64,000 bases of DNA from Candidatus Kapaibacterium sp. (GTDB lineage Bacteria > Bacteroidota > Ignavibacteria > Kapaibacteriales > HRBIN21), in assembly GCA_025059875.1 (NCBI GenBank), contig JANXCT010000001.1:310001-374000 (forward strand), in the 5' to 3' direction. A program made the translations under genes and the position numbers. Below the pieces are notes generated by a model. It saw only the letters and a list, made by a program, of their open reading frames with translations, was not told the DNA's origin and made no database searches. Positions 8,593-16,738 of this stretch are shown piece by piece; within the stretch, counting starts at the first letter, position 1, and each line of letters opens with the position of its first letter.

Positions 8593-10727
8593 ATTGGCTA
8601 GTAGTAGTAGGCTTGTTTGGACTCCTGTGCTTGGTCGGTCAGGTGTGGGCAGCAGGAGGCAGAGTAGCGTGGTCGCTACCGAAGTCCGTTGCAGTAGAGC
8701 CAGAGGATGCTCCTCTTCCGTCATGGTGTTCGGCTTCGCAGCAGTACTTTGGAGAGCGCCGTCCTTCGGCGATCCGACGGCGTCCCTACGATGTGCTTCG
8801 CTACGACCTCTTCCTAGACTGGGTAAGATTGCTCTCGCGAACAGGAACGACAGCTCAAGACCGGATCTTCACGGGGGTCAACCGCATCACCGTGCGCATC
8901 GACAGCCCCCAAGTCCGGCAGTTAGTCTTCGACGCCGCAGCGATGCGGATTGATCGGGCAACGGTCAACGGCACCTCGGCAACTGTGACACAGCCTGCTG
9001 GCGATACCGTCGTCGTCTGGCTCCCATTCGCTGTACGTGCTGGCGACACGGTTACAGTGACGCTGGAGTACACCTCCCAGACCACTCGCAACATCGGGCT
9101 CTACCTCTACCCGAAGGGGGAGTTTGTGGGGGTTGGTCCGGCGGGAGATTCGGTCTTCGTAGAAGAGCGGATTGCGTACACAATGAGCCAGCCGGAGGAT
9201 GCACGCTACTGGATGCCGTGTAACGATGCCCCGCACGATAAGGCACTGGCAGAGATTTCTGTGCTCGTGCCCGACTCTTTCGTTGTGGCCTCCAATGGGT
9301 GGCTCGACACCGTCATCCAGAGGAGTGACCCGCAGTTCGGGAGGGTACGGCTCTACCGCTGGAAGGATACTGTTCCGATTGCCACCTACCTCATGGTAGT
9401 CCACGCCTCCCGCTATGCCGAGTTCGGTGATGTCTACGTGCGTCCTGATGGTAGCCGAGTCCCGCTGTCGTACTACGTTTGGGCTCCGGATGTAAGCAGT
9501 CCGGACACGACGGGGCGGCGCTACAACGCTCGCTTTGCCTTCCGGCGGGTGCCGGAGATGATGAGGGCCTACGAACACTTCTTCGGCCGCTACCCTTTCG
9601 TCAAGTACGGCATGGCTGCAGTGCAGCCCTTCGCATACGGTGGGATGGAGCACCAGACAATGACGACCGTCAACCGCGCTTGGCTCCGCGGATGGGCAGA
9701 ATGGGGGATTGCGCATGAGTTGGCGCATCAATGGCTGGGCGACTTAGTCAGTTGCGCCACGTGGGATGACATCTGGCTCAACGAGGGCGGAGCTACGTGG
9801 TCAGAGGCGCTGTGGCTGGAGTGGATTCAGGGTCCGCGGGCGTACCAGGATCGGATGGAGCGTGCGCGGGGGAGCTACTTAGAGCGGCGCAACGTTGCCA
9901 TGTACCTCCCGCTCTACGCTCCTCCTCGTGAGCTCATCTTCTACTACCCCACCGTCTACGCGAAGGCGTCGTGGGTCTACCACATGCTGCGTCGCATGGT
10001 TGGGGATAGCCTCTTCTTTGCCGCGCTCCGGGCGTACATGGAGCGGCACCGTTATGGAGCGGCGGAGACAGAGGACCTGTTGGCATCTCTGCAACGCGAC
10101 ATCCCGAATCCGCCAGTGCCATGGCGTGTCTTCTTCGGCCAGTGGGTGTACAGCGCTGGCCACCCCATCATAGAGCTGCAGCCAGTCGTCTCTCGACTAG
10201 CCGAGGGGCGATACTGGGTGCGCTGCTATGTCCGGCAGACGCAAGGTGGGCAGAATATCCCCGCCGTCTTCGTCATGCCCTGGGTTCTGCGCTTCACAGG
10301 AAGGACCGGCGAGCAGGCGGAACAGCGGTTCATTAGCACCGAGCGAGAGGTGGTGGTGGAAGCGGAGCTGTCCTTTTTCCCGGACTCCATTCGGCTGAAT
10401 GCCGAGGATGTGCTGTGTGAGTACTCCGTCGCTCCGACCACCGTGAGGAGGGAGGCCTCCGAGGGAGCTTCGCTGCAGATATTACCGCACCCGGCGCAAG
10501 AGGGCAGCATGCTCGAAGTCGTGCTCCCTTCGGCAGGGGAAGTAAAGGTAGAGTTGGTCTCGCTCACTGGGGAGGCTCAGGTGTTGCACACGGGCTTTCT
10601 CGAGGCTGGCACCTACCGTCTCCCCTTGCAGCTCAGAGAGCGGGGCGTTGGAGCTGGGGTATACGCTGTGCGCTTGTGGCACGACGGCCGTCCCATTGCA
10701 GCCCGGGTGTTCCAGTGGCAACCGTAG
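8589..10727 (+). CDS. M1-family metallo-aminopeptidase with T9SS sorting domain
   Basis: A zinc aminopeptidase predicted to be exported and released or anchored outside the cell. 712 residues: signal peptide MNWLVVVGLFGLLCLVGQVWA; N-terminal beta domain; substrate-binding YGGMEH (the GAMEN-like motif); zinc site HELAHQW at about 375-381 followed 18 residues later by the third ligand in NEGG, a complete HExxH-x18-E arrangement. Residues about 628-712 form a beta-rich C-terminal domain beginning LQILPHPAQEGS, with the GVGAGVYAVRLW pattern typical of type A T9SS sorting signals. The start overlaps the murE stop (ATGA). Related cold-active and eukaryotic M1 enzymes are usually about 600-900 residues. 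Confidence 0.92.
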   Translation: MNWLVVVGLFGLLCLVGQVWAAGGRVAWSLPKSVAVEPEDAPLPSWCSASQQYFGERRPSAIRRRPYDVLRYDLFLDWVRLLSRTGTTAQDRIFTGVNRITVRIDSPQVRQLVFDAAAMRIDRATVNGTSATVTQPAGDTVVVWLPFAVRAGDTVTVTLEYTSQTTRNIGLYLYPKGEFVGVGPAGDSVFVEERIAYTMSQPEDARYWMPCNDAPHDKALAEISVLVPDSFVVASNGWLDTVIQRSDPQFGRVRLYRWKDTVPIATYLMVVHASRYAEFGDVYVRPDGSRVPLSYYVWAPDVSSPDTTGRRYNARFAFRRVPEMMRAYEHFFGRYPFVKYGMAAVQPFAYGGMEHQTMTTVNRAWLRGWAEWGIAHELAHQWLGDLVSCATWDDIWLNEGGATWSEALWLEWIQGPRAYQDRMERARGSYLERRNVAMYLPLYAPPRELIFYYPTVYAKASWVYHMLRRMVGDSLFFAALRAYMERHRYGAAETEDLLASLQRDIPNPPVPWRVFFGQWVYSAGHPIIELQPVVSRLAEGRYWVRCYVRQTQGGQNIPAVFVMPWVLRFTGRTGEQAEQRFISTEREVVVEAELSFFPDSIRLNAEDVLCEYSVAPTTVRREASEGASLQILPHPAQEGSMLEVVLPSAGEVKVELVSLTGEAQVLHTGFLEAGTYRLPLQLRERGVGAGVYAVRLWHDGRPIAARVFQWQP

Positions 10728-10732
10728 CGTGG

Positions 10733-10766
10733 TTCCATGGATTGGCAGATTCCATGGATTGGCAGA
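10733..10766. repeat. 17-bp perfect tandem duplication at an aminotransferase start
   Basis: The 17-base unit TTCCATGGATTGGCAGA occurs twice in a row, with TTCC of a third copy following. Each copy contains an ATG; only the second (10754) is in frame with the downstream aminotransferase. Confidence 0.95.
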
Positions 10767-11932
10767 TTCCGTACGAGCTGGAGACAGCCCCGTATCGAGA
10801 GCTTTTTCCCCACTATCGGGAGGGCGTCGCATACTTAGACCACGCGGCAACAGGACCGTTGCCCACCCCTGTTGTAGAGGCGGTACAGCAGTACCTCTTT
10901 CGGCGTCATTGGGGCACGGCTGAGCTCGATTGGGAGATTGCACAGTTGGAGAAAGGCCGGCAACTCCTTGCGAAGCTCATCGGGGCACCATCGCCAGAGA
11001 CGATTGCGTTCGTTCCGAACACGACGACAGCTCTGGCGGCGGTTGCCTTGTCACTGCCCTGGAAGACGGGCGACGTAGTTGTGGTAGGGGCACAGGAGTT
11101 CCCTGCCAACGTCTACCCATGGCGAGCGCTGCGCCGTTTCGGCGTAGAGCTGCGGTTTGTGCCGATGCCTGATGGGCAGCTACCGGTAGACCGTGTTGAG
11201 CAGGCACTGTATGGGGCAGTCCGAGTCGTGGCTGTGAGTGCCGTTCAGTTCCTCTCGGGCTATCGGGCAGACCTGGAAGCACTCGGAGAGCTCTGTGCTA
11301 AGCGAGGTGCCCTTCTGGTCGTTGATGGTATCCAGGCCGTAGGTGCGCGCCAGATAGATGTCCTGAGTGCCCGAGTTGCAGCTTTGGCGTGTGGTGGGGC
11401 GAAGTGGCTGCTTGCGCCACATGGGACTGGCTTCCTCTACGTACACCCCAAGCTTCTGGAGGACCTTACCCCAGCCATACTCGGGTGGTTGGCGGCAGAG
11501 GACCCGTGGGACTTCTTTGCGTTTGAGCAACCGCTGGCTCGGACGGCACGGCGCTTTGAAGGAGGTTCGCTCAATCTTGGGGGACTCGCTGGGCTCATCG
11601 CAGCAGTCGAGCTGCTCTGGGACTATGGGCCTGCTCGCGCAGAGGAGCGTGTGATGGCGTTGAGCGGCCTCCTTCGGGATCGGCTGGAGGAGGTGCTTCC
11701 TGAGGGAACCCTGGTAACCCCACGGGAGCCAGAGCGGCGAGCGGGTATCGTCACCTGTCGGCTCCCTAGTCGGGAAGCTGCATCCCAGCTGGTGGCACAT
11801 CTTGCTCAGTTGGGAATCCGCTGCTCGGCTCGCCTGGAGTACGTTCGTTTCTCCCCACACTGGTACAATGCTGCTTCTGAGGTTGAGCAGGCCGTTGCAG
11901 CGGTTGCAGAGCTTCTGCCCACCGTGTCGTGA
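10754..11932 (+). CDS. Class V aminotransferase / cysteine-desulfurase-like PLP enzyme
   Basis: PLP-dependent enzyme of the aminotransferase class V fold. 392 residues from the ATG at 10754, which lies in the second copy of a 17-bp tandem repeat; the frame is open further upstream but only inside the preceding gene. Motifs: YLDHAATGPLPTPVVEAV at the N-terminus, VVDGIQAVGARQIDV, and the PLP lysine in ACGGAKWLLAPHGTGFLYV. There is no Cys in the loop where cysteine desulfurases carry the catalytic one, and the genuine SufS is elsewhere in the window. It is therefore more likely an isopenicillin-epimerase/aminotransferase-like member. Substrate unknown. lysS starts 12 bp after its stop. Confidence 0.8.
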   Translation: MDWQIPYELETAPYRELFPHYREGVAYLDHAATGPLPTPVVEAVQQYLFRRHWGTAELDWEIAQLEKGRQLLAKLIGAPSPETIAFVPNTTTALAAVALSLPWKTGDVVVVGAQEFPANVYPWRALRRFGVELRFVPMPDGQLPVDRVEQALYGAVRVVAVSAVQFLSGYRADLEALGELCAKRGALLVVDGIQAVGARQIDVLSARVAALACGGAKWLLAPHGTGFLYVHPKLLEDLTPAILGWLAAEDPWDFFAFEQPLARTARRFEGGSLNLGGLAGLIAAVELLWDYGPARAEERVMALSGLLRDRLEEVLPEGTLVTPREPERRAGIVTCRLPSREAASQLVAHLAQLGIRCSARLEYVRFSPHWYNAASEVEQAVAAVAELLPTVS

Positions 11933-11944
11933 AGTTGGTCATGG

Positions 11945-13495
11945 ATGGCGAGTTGGATGGAGCGGCTCAGCGACCAGGAACTTCGACGGCGCGAGGAGCT
12001 GCAGCTACTGCGGCAGCAAGGGATTGAGCCTTATCCATACTCCTACGAGCGCACGGCAACGATAGCTCAGCTACGGCAGGGGGTCCTATCTCAGCCTTTG
12101 GAAGCGTTCGCGGACGTCGCCCTCGCTGGGCGCATCATGGTCCTTCGCCGGATGGGCAAGGTTACCTTCGCGGATGTGCAGGACGAGAGCGGGCGCCTAC
12201 AGGTATACTTCCGCGCAGACGATTTGGGCGAGCACTACAAGTTGCTGCCGCTGCTGGACATTGGCGACATCATCGGTGCTCGTGGCTTCCTCTTCTATAC
12301 TCGCACCGGCGAACTAACCCTCCACGTTCGCTCGTTCCAGCTCCTTTGCAAGGCGCTGCGCCCAATCCCAGTGCCGAAGGAGGTGGTTGACCAGCAGGGC
12401 CACCGAATTCGGTATGATGCGTTCACGGACAAAGAACAGCGCTACCGTTACCGGTACCTTGACCTCCTCGTCAATCCTGAAGTGCGCGAGGTCTTCCGCA
12501 AGCGGGCCCACATTATCCGGGCAATCCGGGACTTCTTCGACGCCCGCGGGTGGTTGGAAGTAGAGACCCCAGTCCTACAGCCCGTCTACGGTGGAGCGAA
12601 TGCGCGTCCGTTCCGAACCTACTTCAATGCCTTGGACAGCTACTTCTACCTCCGCATCGCCACAGAGCTGTACCTGAAGCGCTTAATCGTCGGTGGGTTC
12701 GAGGGGGTCTACGAGATTGGCAAGAACTTCCGCAATGAGGGGATTGACCGCCTCCACAATCCGGAATTCACGGCTTTGGAGCTTTACGTTGCGTATCGGG
12801 ACTACGAGTGGATGATGGAGCTCGTGGAGGAGCTCTTAGAGACGGTCGTCCAACAGGTCAACGGTTCACTGTGGCTACAACGGGGTGGACAGAGGGTGGA
12901 GCTCCGGCGCCCGTTTCGGAGAGTGCGCTGGTATGATGCCGTGCATGAGGCGACAGGATATGATCTGCGAGAGTGTTCAGTGGAGACGCTGCGAGAGATC
13001 GCTGAGCGCTTGGGGATACAGGTCTCGCCGACAGTCTCTGAGCCGAAGCTGCTGGACGAGATCTTCTCCACAGCGGTCCAACCGCGGCTTGTGGAGCCGA
13101 CGTTCGTGATAGATTATCCGCTAAGCCTCTCCCCATTAGCAAAACGGCACCGCAGCCTGCCTGGAGTTGCCGAGCGGTTTGAGCTTTTCCTCTTCGGGAT
13201 GGAGATTGCGAACGCCTTCTCTGAGCTTAACGATCCCATGGAGCAGCGCCAACGTCTAGAGCAGCAAGCCCGCTGGCGGGAGAAGGGGGACCTTGAGGCG
13301 ATGCCGCTGGATGAGGACTTCCTGCGGGCTCTTGAAGTAGGCATGCCGCCAACAGCGGGCTTGGGGATTGGCATAGACCGGCTGGTGATGATACTGACGG
13401 AGCAGCCCACGATTCGGGATGTCATCCTGTTCCCTCACATGCGTCCGGCAGAGCCCCAGAACGTAGAGCAGGTCTTAGCAACGCCGGAAACATAG
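11945..13495 (+). CDS. lysS: Lysyl-tRNA synthetase, class II
   Basis: Charges tRNA-Lys with lysine. 516 residues: N-terminal OB-fold anticodon-binding domain (FADVALAGRIMVLRRMGKVTF, about 55-160), then the class II catalytic core with motif 2 FRNEGIDRLHNPEFTALELY near 260 and motif 3 GLGIGIDRLVMIL near 471, ending DVILFPHMRP, which is characteristic of LysS. The reported start is the ATG at 11945; a second ATG at 11957 (MERLSDQEL) would also fit the family. It is followed after only 3 bp by the M50 protease gene and preceded by the aminotransferase, so these form one forward transcription unit. Confidence 0.96.
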   Translation: MASWMERLSDQELRRREELQLLRQQGIEPYPYSYERTATIAQLRQGVLSQPLEAFADVALAGRIMVLRRMGKVTFADVQDESGRLQVYFRADDLGEHYKLLPLLDIGDIIGARGFLFYTRTGELTLHVRSFQLLCKALRPIPVPKEVVDQQGHRIRYDAFTDKEQRYRYRYLDLLVNPEVREVFRKRAHIIRAIRDFFDARGWLEVETPVLQPVYGGANARPFRTYFNALDSYFYLRIATELYLKRLIVGGFEGVYEIGKNFRNEGIDRLHNPEFTALELYVAYRDYEWMMELVEELLETVVQQVNGSLWLQRGGQRVELRRPFRRVRWYDAVHEATGYDLRECSVETLREIAERLGIQVSPTVSEPKLLDEIFSTAVQPRLVEPTFVIDYPLSLSPLAKRHRSLPGVAERFELFLFGMEIANAFSELNDPMEQRQRLEQQARWREKGDLEAMPLDEDFLRALEVGMPPTAGLGIGIDRLVMILTEQPTIRDVILFPHMRPAEPQNVEQVLATPET

Positions 13496-13498
13496 CCG

Positions 13499-14596
13499 AT
13501 GGGATACACACCATTGCCGCCTGTCTCTGTGCCAGAGTGGCAGCAGAGAGTACGTCGCCGTGTCTGGATTCATGTCGTACTGTTCGCGCTTACTTTCTTC
13601 TCGGTTCTGCTTGCTGGCGTCCAGTGGATGGGAAAAGATCCGCTGGAGCTGACGAATCTGCATTACGGGCTTACCTATGCCGTGTTGATCCTCAGCTTCT
13701 TGGGGGCACACGAATTTGGACACTACTTCGCTGCCCGCTTCCACAAGGTGGAGGTAACGCTACCCTACTTCCTGCCGGTACCGCTCCCCTTCTTCTTCTT
13801 TCCCTTCGGGACCATGGGAGCACTGATCCGGACGTTGTCTCCGATCCGCTCACGGCGAGTGCTCTTCGACATTGGCATAGCAGGTCCATTAGCTGGGTTC
13901 GTGGTCAGCGTTGCCATCCTCATCATCGGCTTCCGTACGCTGCCGCCGAAGGAATACATCTTCGCCGTCCATCCGGAGTATGCCGTGCTTGGACAGATTC
14001 CCTCGTGGGGACTGCACTTTGGGGATATCCCGCTCTACCACTGGTTGGCAGAGCTCCTCGCTCCGCCAGGCAGTTTCGTCCCGCCGATGAATGAGATGTA
14101 CCACTATCCCTTCCTCTGCGTGGGCTGGTTCGGGCTCTTCGTGACGATGTTGAATTTGCTACCTCTGGGCCAGCTTGACGGAGGCCACATCACGTATGCT
14201 CTCTTCGGCGATGCCCACCGTCAGATTGCGCGATTGGTCTGGTGGGCTCTCGTGCTACTTGGTCTAGGGCCGATCGTGGGCTGGATAGCAGAACTGCTGG
14301 CTGTGGATTCGCCGAACCCCCTTGTGCAGCTCTTGCAGCAGATTGTGCTCCCCTTGACAGGCTGGATTCAGCAGCATGCACCTTGGTACTTCAATGCGTG
14401 GGAGGGGTGGCTAATATGGGCCTTGTTGACGCGGCTCTTCATACGGCTAGAACATCCCCCTGTGCCGGAGTCAGAACCGCTGACGCCAGGACGGCGGCTC
14501 TTGGGGTGGGCGGGGTTAGCGATCTTCGTGCTGTGCTTCAGCTACAACGGCATCTACGACGTTCCCCCTCCGGCAGGGACCTTGTTGGGGCCGTGA
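13499..14596 (+). CDS. M50-family site-2-type membrane metalloprotease
   Basis: Predicted intramembrane zinc protease, 365 residues with about six hydrophobic segments. The zinc motif HEFGHYFAARF (HExxH) sits in a membrane segment near residues 64-74. The second motif, LLPLGQLDGGHITYALFGD, supplies the Asp ligand (the LDG motif of site-2 proteases). There is no PDZ domain, so it resembles the compact SREBP-protease/plant EGY-like subgroup more than RseP. Substrate unknown. Its 3' end overlaps the convergent rnr gene by 43 bp, so the last 14 codons of each are encoded on opposite strands of the same DNA. Confidence 0.88.
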   Translation: MGYTPLPPVSVPEWQQRVRRRVWIHVVLFALTFFSVLLAGVQWMGKDPLELTNLHYGLTYAVLILSFLGAHEFGHYFAARFHKVEVTLPYFLPVPLPFFFFPFGTMGALIRTLSPIRSRRVLFDIGIAGPLAGFVVSVAILIIGFRTLPPKEYIFAVHPEYAVLGQIPSWGLHFGDIPLYHWLAELLAPPGSFVPPMNEMYHYPFLCVGWFGLFVTMLNLLPLGQLDGGHITYALFGDAHRQIARLVWWALVLLGLGPIVGWIAELLAVDSPNPLVQLLQQIVLPLTGWIQQHAPWYFNAWEGWLIWALLTRLFIRLEHPPVPESEPLTPGRRLLGWAGLAIFVLCFSYNGIYDVPPPAGTLLGP

Positions 14597-16731
14597 GAGG
14601 CAACGTAGCGGAAGTCAACGTGGCGCCGCTTGAGGTCAACGGAACTGATCTGCACCTTCAGGCGTGAGCCGAGCGTGAAGGATCTGCGTGTCCGCTTGCC
14701 GACGAAGCGGTAGCGACGCTCGTCGAAAGTGTAGAAATCGCCCGGCATCTCCCGGAGGGGGAGGAGTCCCTCGATGTAGAGTCGCTCGAGCTGGACGAAG
14801 AGACCGAAGGAGGAGAGGCCGGTAACGATCCCCCAGGATTTTCGTCCCAACAGCCGGCTTGCCAAGAGAACTTGTGCAAGTTTGGTGCTTGCTCGCTCCG
14901 CTTCAATGGCAACTTGTTCACGGCGGGAGCAGTGTTCGCCGGCATGCTCCAGAGAACGCAGTAGTTGGCGCAAGCGGTGAGGAGATGGTTTCCGGGGCTG
15001 ACTGTAGGCTTTCAAAAGCCGATGGGCGACCAAATCAGGGTAGCGGCGAATCGGCGAGGTGAAGTGAGCATACGCGGAGAAGCCTAGCCCGTAGTGCCCG
15101 ATGTTGTACGGAGAGTAGATTGCTTTTGCCATCGCCCGGAGGAGGAGCTGATGGAGGACGAGTTTCTCGGGGCGCTGCTCTATGCGGCTCAGAAGCTCTG
15201 TCCACTCCTGGGATGTCTTCGGCTCATGGCGGATGGGGATGCCTAAGGAGCGCAGAATTTCCAGGACTTCGCGGACCTTTGCTGGGTCAGGAACGTCGTG
15301 GATGCGGTAGAGGAATGGGAGGGGTTCAGGCAGGCGCCAATGTTCAGAGCGCTCGTGGACAAACTGAGCTACCGTACGATTAGCCGCCAGCATGCACTCC
15401 TCCACCAAACTCGTGGCTTCCGTCCGCTGCTTAGGGATAACCTCTAGCGGGAAACCACTCTCGTCGAGCTGGAAGCGAAGCTCCACTGTCTCAAAATCGA
15501 TGCCGCCTTCGCGGAAGCGGCGTTCTCGGAGCGTCTGCGCTAAACGATGGAGGAGCAGGAGTTGTTCCGCATACGGGCCCTGTCCCGTCGTGATGATGTG
15601 CTGGACTTCATCGTAGGTGAAGCGCCGATGGCTTCGGATAACGGACTCGCAGAGTTCGTACTGGCACAGCTCCCCGGTGGGGGTGAACTCCATTAGTACT
15701 GAGTACGTCAGCCGGTCTTCCCCGGGAACTAGCGAGCAGATATCGTTGGAGAGCACCTCAGGTAGCATCGGCACGACTTGGTCCACTAGGTAGACGCTTG
15801 TGCCTCTTCGGAATGCTTCTTGGTCTGTCAGGCTCCCTTCGGGCACGTAGAAGCTAACGTCAGCGATGTGGACTCCGAGGAGGAGGTTACCGTTCGGCAG
15901 AGGCTGGATGGAGAGGGCATCGTCGAAGTCTTTGGCGTCTTCGGGGTCGATGGTGAAGGTGACCACAGAGCGGAAGTCACGTCGCTGGGCGATCTCTTCA
16001 GGCGTTGGCGGATGCGCCAATTGGCGGGCCTCTTCTTCTACGGCAGGCGGGAAGCGGAAGGGGAGCTCAAACTCTTTGAGGATGCTAGCAAATTCAGCTT
16101 TCGGGTCGCCTGTGCGACCCAAGACCTCTACGATCTCAGCCTCGGGGTTCTTCAATGGGTCGGTCCACCGGAGGAACCGAGCTAAGACCTTATCGCCGTG
16201 GCGGGACCCGTTGAGTTTGTCCGCTGGGATGAGAAAGTCTACGTAGTAGCTCTCGTCGTCAGGCACCAGAAAGAAGAAGTTGCCGTCGTACTCCACAGTG
16301 CCGCTCAAAAGCTTCAGAGAGCGACGGAGGATGGCAACGACTTCACCGCGAGGCTTCTTGCGTGAACTCTCTCGTAGTGGGCAGACCAAGACGTAGTCTC
16401 CGGGGAGGGCTGTGTTGAGGTGATGCCGGCGAACGATGATTTCGGGATACTCCGGATGCGCGGTCCGGACGACCCCAACTCCGTGCTCGATGGAGAGCTC
16501 CCCCTCTAGTAGCGTCTGGCCTTCAGGGAGCCGAAGGCGGAAGCGTCGGCGAGTCCCTCGTTCGATGAGTCCCTGGGCCTGGAGCCACTCCAAGGTGCCC
16601 AGGAGCTCTTCATACCGCTCCGTTTGGGTGGGGATGCTCAGGAGCCGGGCCATTTCGTAGAGCCGGAGGGGACGTTTGCGGAGCAGGCGGAGGATTGCTT
16701 CAGCTAAGTCTGGATAGATGGGTCGCTGCAT
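14554..16731 (-). CDS. rnr: Ribonuclease R (RNase II/VacB family)
   Basis: Processive 3'-5' exoribonuclease for structured RNA. 725 residues: an N-terminal winged-helix region (AILRLLRKRPLRLYEMARLL), cold-shock OB domains, and the RNB catalytic centre DPEDAKDFDDALS near residue 262 with the conserved metal-binding aspartates. Further on are YFTSPIRRYPD-like (AYAHFTSPIRRYPDLVAHRL) and a C-terminal S1 domain (GIVTGLSSFGLFVQLERLYI), ending in a short basic/Gly tail. The start ATG at 16731 lies 7 bp beyond the stop of the upstream GAF protein gene, so rnr is downstream in a reverse operon. Confidence 0.95.
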   Translation of the reverse strand: MQRPIYPDLAEAILRLLRKRPLRLYEMARLLSIPTQTERYEELLGTLEWLQAQGLIERGTRRRFRLRLPEGQTLLEGELSIEHGVGVVRTAHPEYPEIIVRRHHLNTALPGDYVLVCPLRESSRKKPRGEVVAILRRSLKLLSGTVEYDGNFFFLVPDDESYYVDFLIPADKLNGSRHGDKVLARFLRWTDPLKNPEAEIVEVLGRTGDPKAEFASILKEFELPFRFPPAVEEEARQLAHPPTPEEIAQRRDFRSVVTFTIDPEDAKDFDDALSIQPLPNGNLLLGVHIADVSFYVPEGSLTDQEAFRRGTSVYLVDQVVPMLPEVLSNDICSLVPGEDRLTYSVLMEFTPTGELCQYELCESVIRSHRRFTYDEVQHIITTGQGPYAEQLLLLHRLAQTLRERRFREGGIDFETVELRFQLDESGFPLEVIPKQRTEATSLVEECMLAANRTVAQFVHERSEHWRLPEPLPFLYRIHDVPDPAKVREVLEILRSLGIPIRHEPKTSQEWTELLSRIEQRPEKLVLHQLLLRAMAKAIYSPYNIGHYGLGFSAYAHFTSPIRRYPDLVAHRLLKAYSQPRKPSPHRLRQLLRSLEHAGEHCSRREQVAIEAERASTKLAQVLLASRLLGRKSWGIVTGLSSFGLFVQLERLYIEGLLPLREMPGDFYTFDERRYRFVGKRTRRSFTLGSRLKVQISSVDLKRRHVDFRYVASHGPNKVPAGGGTS

Positions 16732-16738
16732 ACGGGCA

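Noticed and set aside
10754-11932. Second cysteine desulfurase
   Set aside because: It has the class V fold and PLP lysine but no catalytic Cys in the C-terminal loop, so a desulfurase role is not supported.
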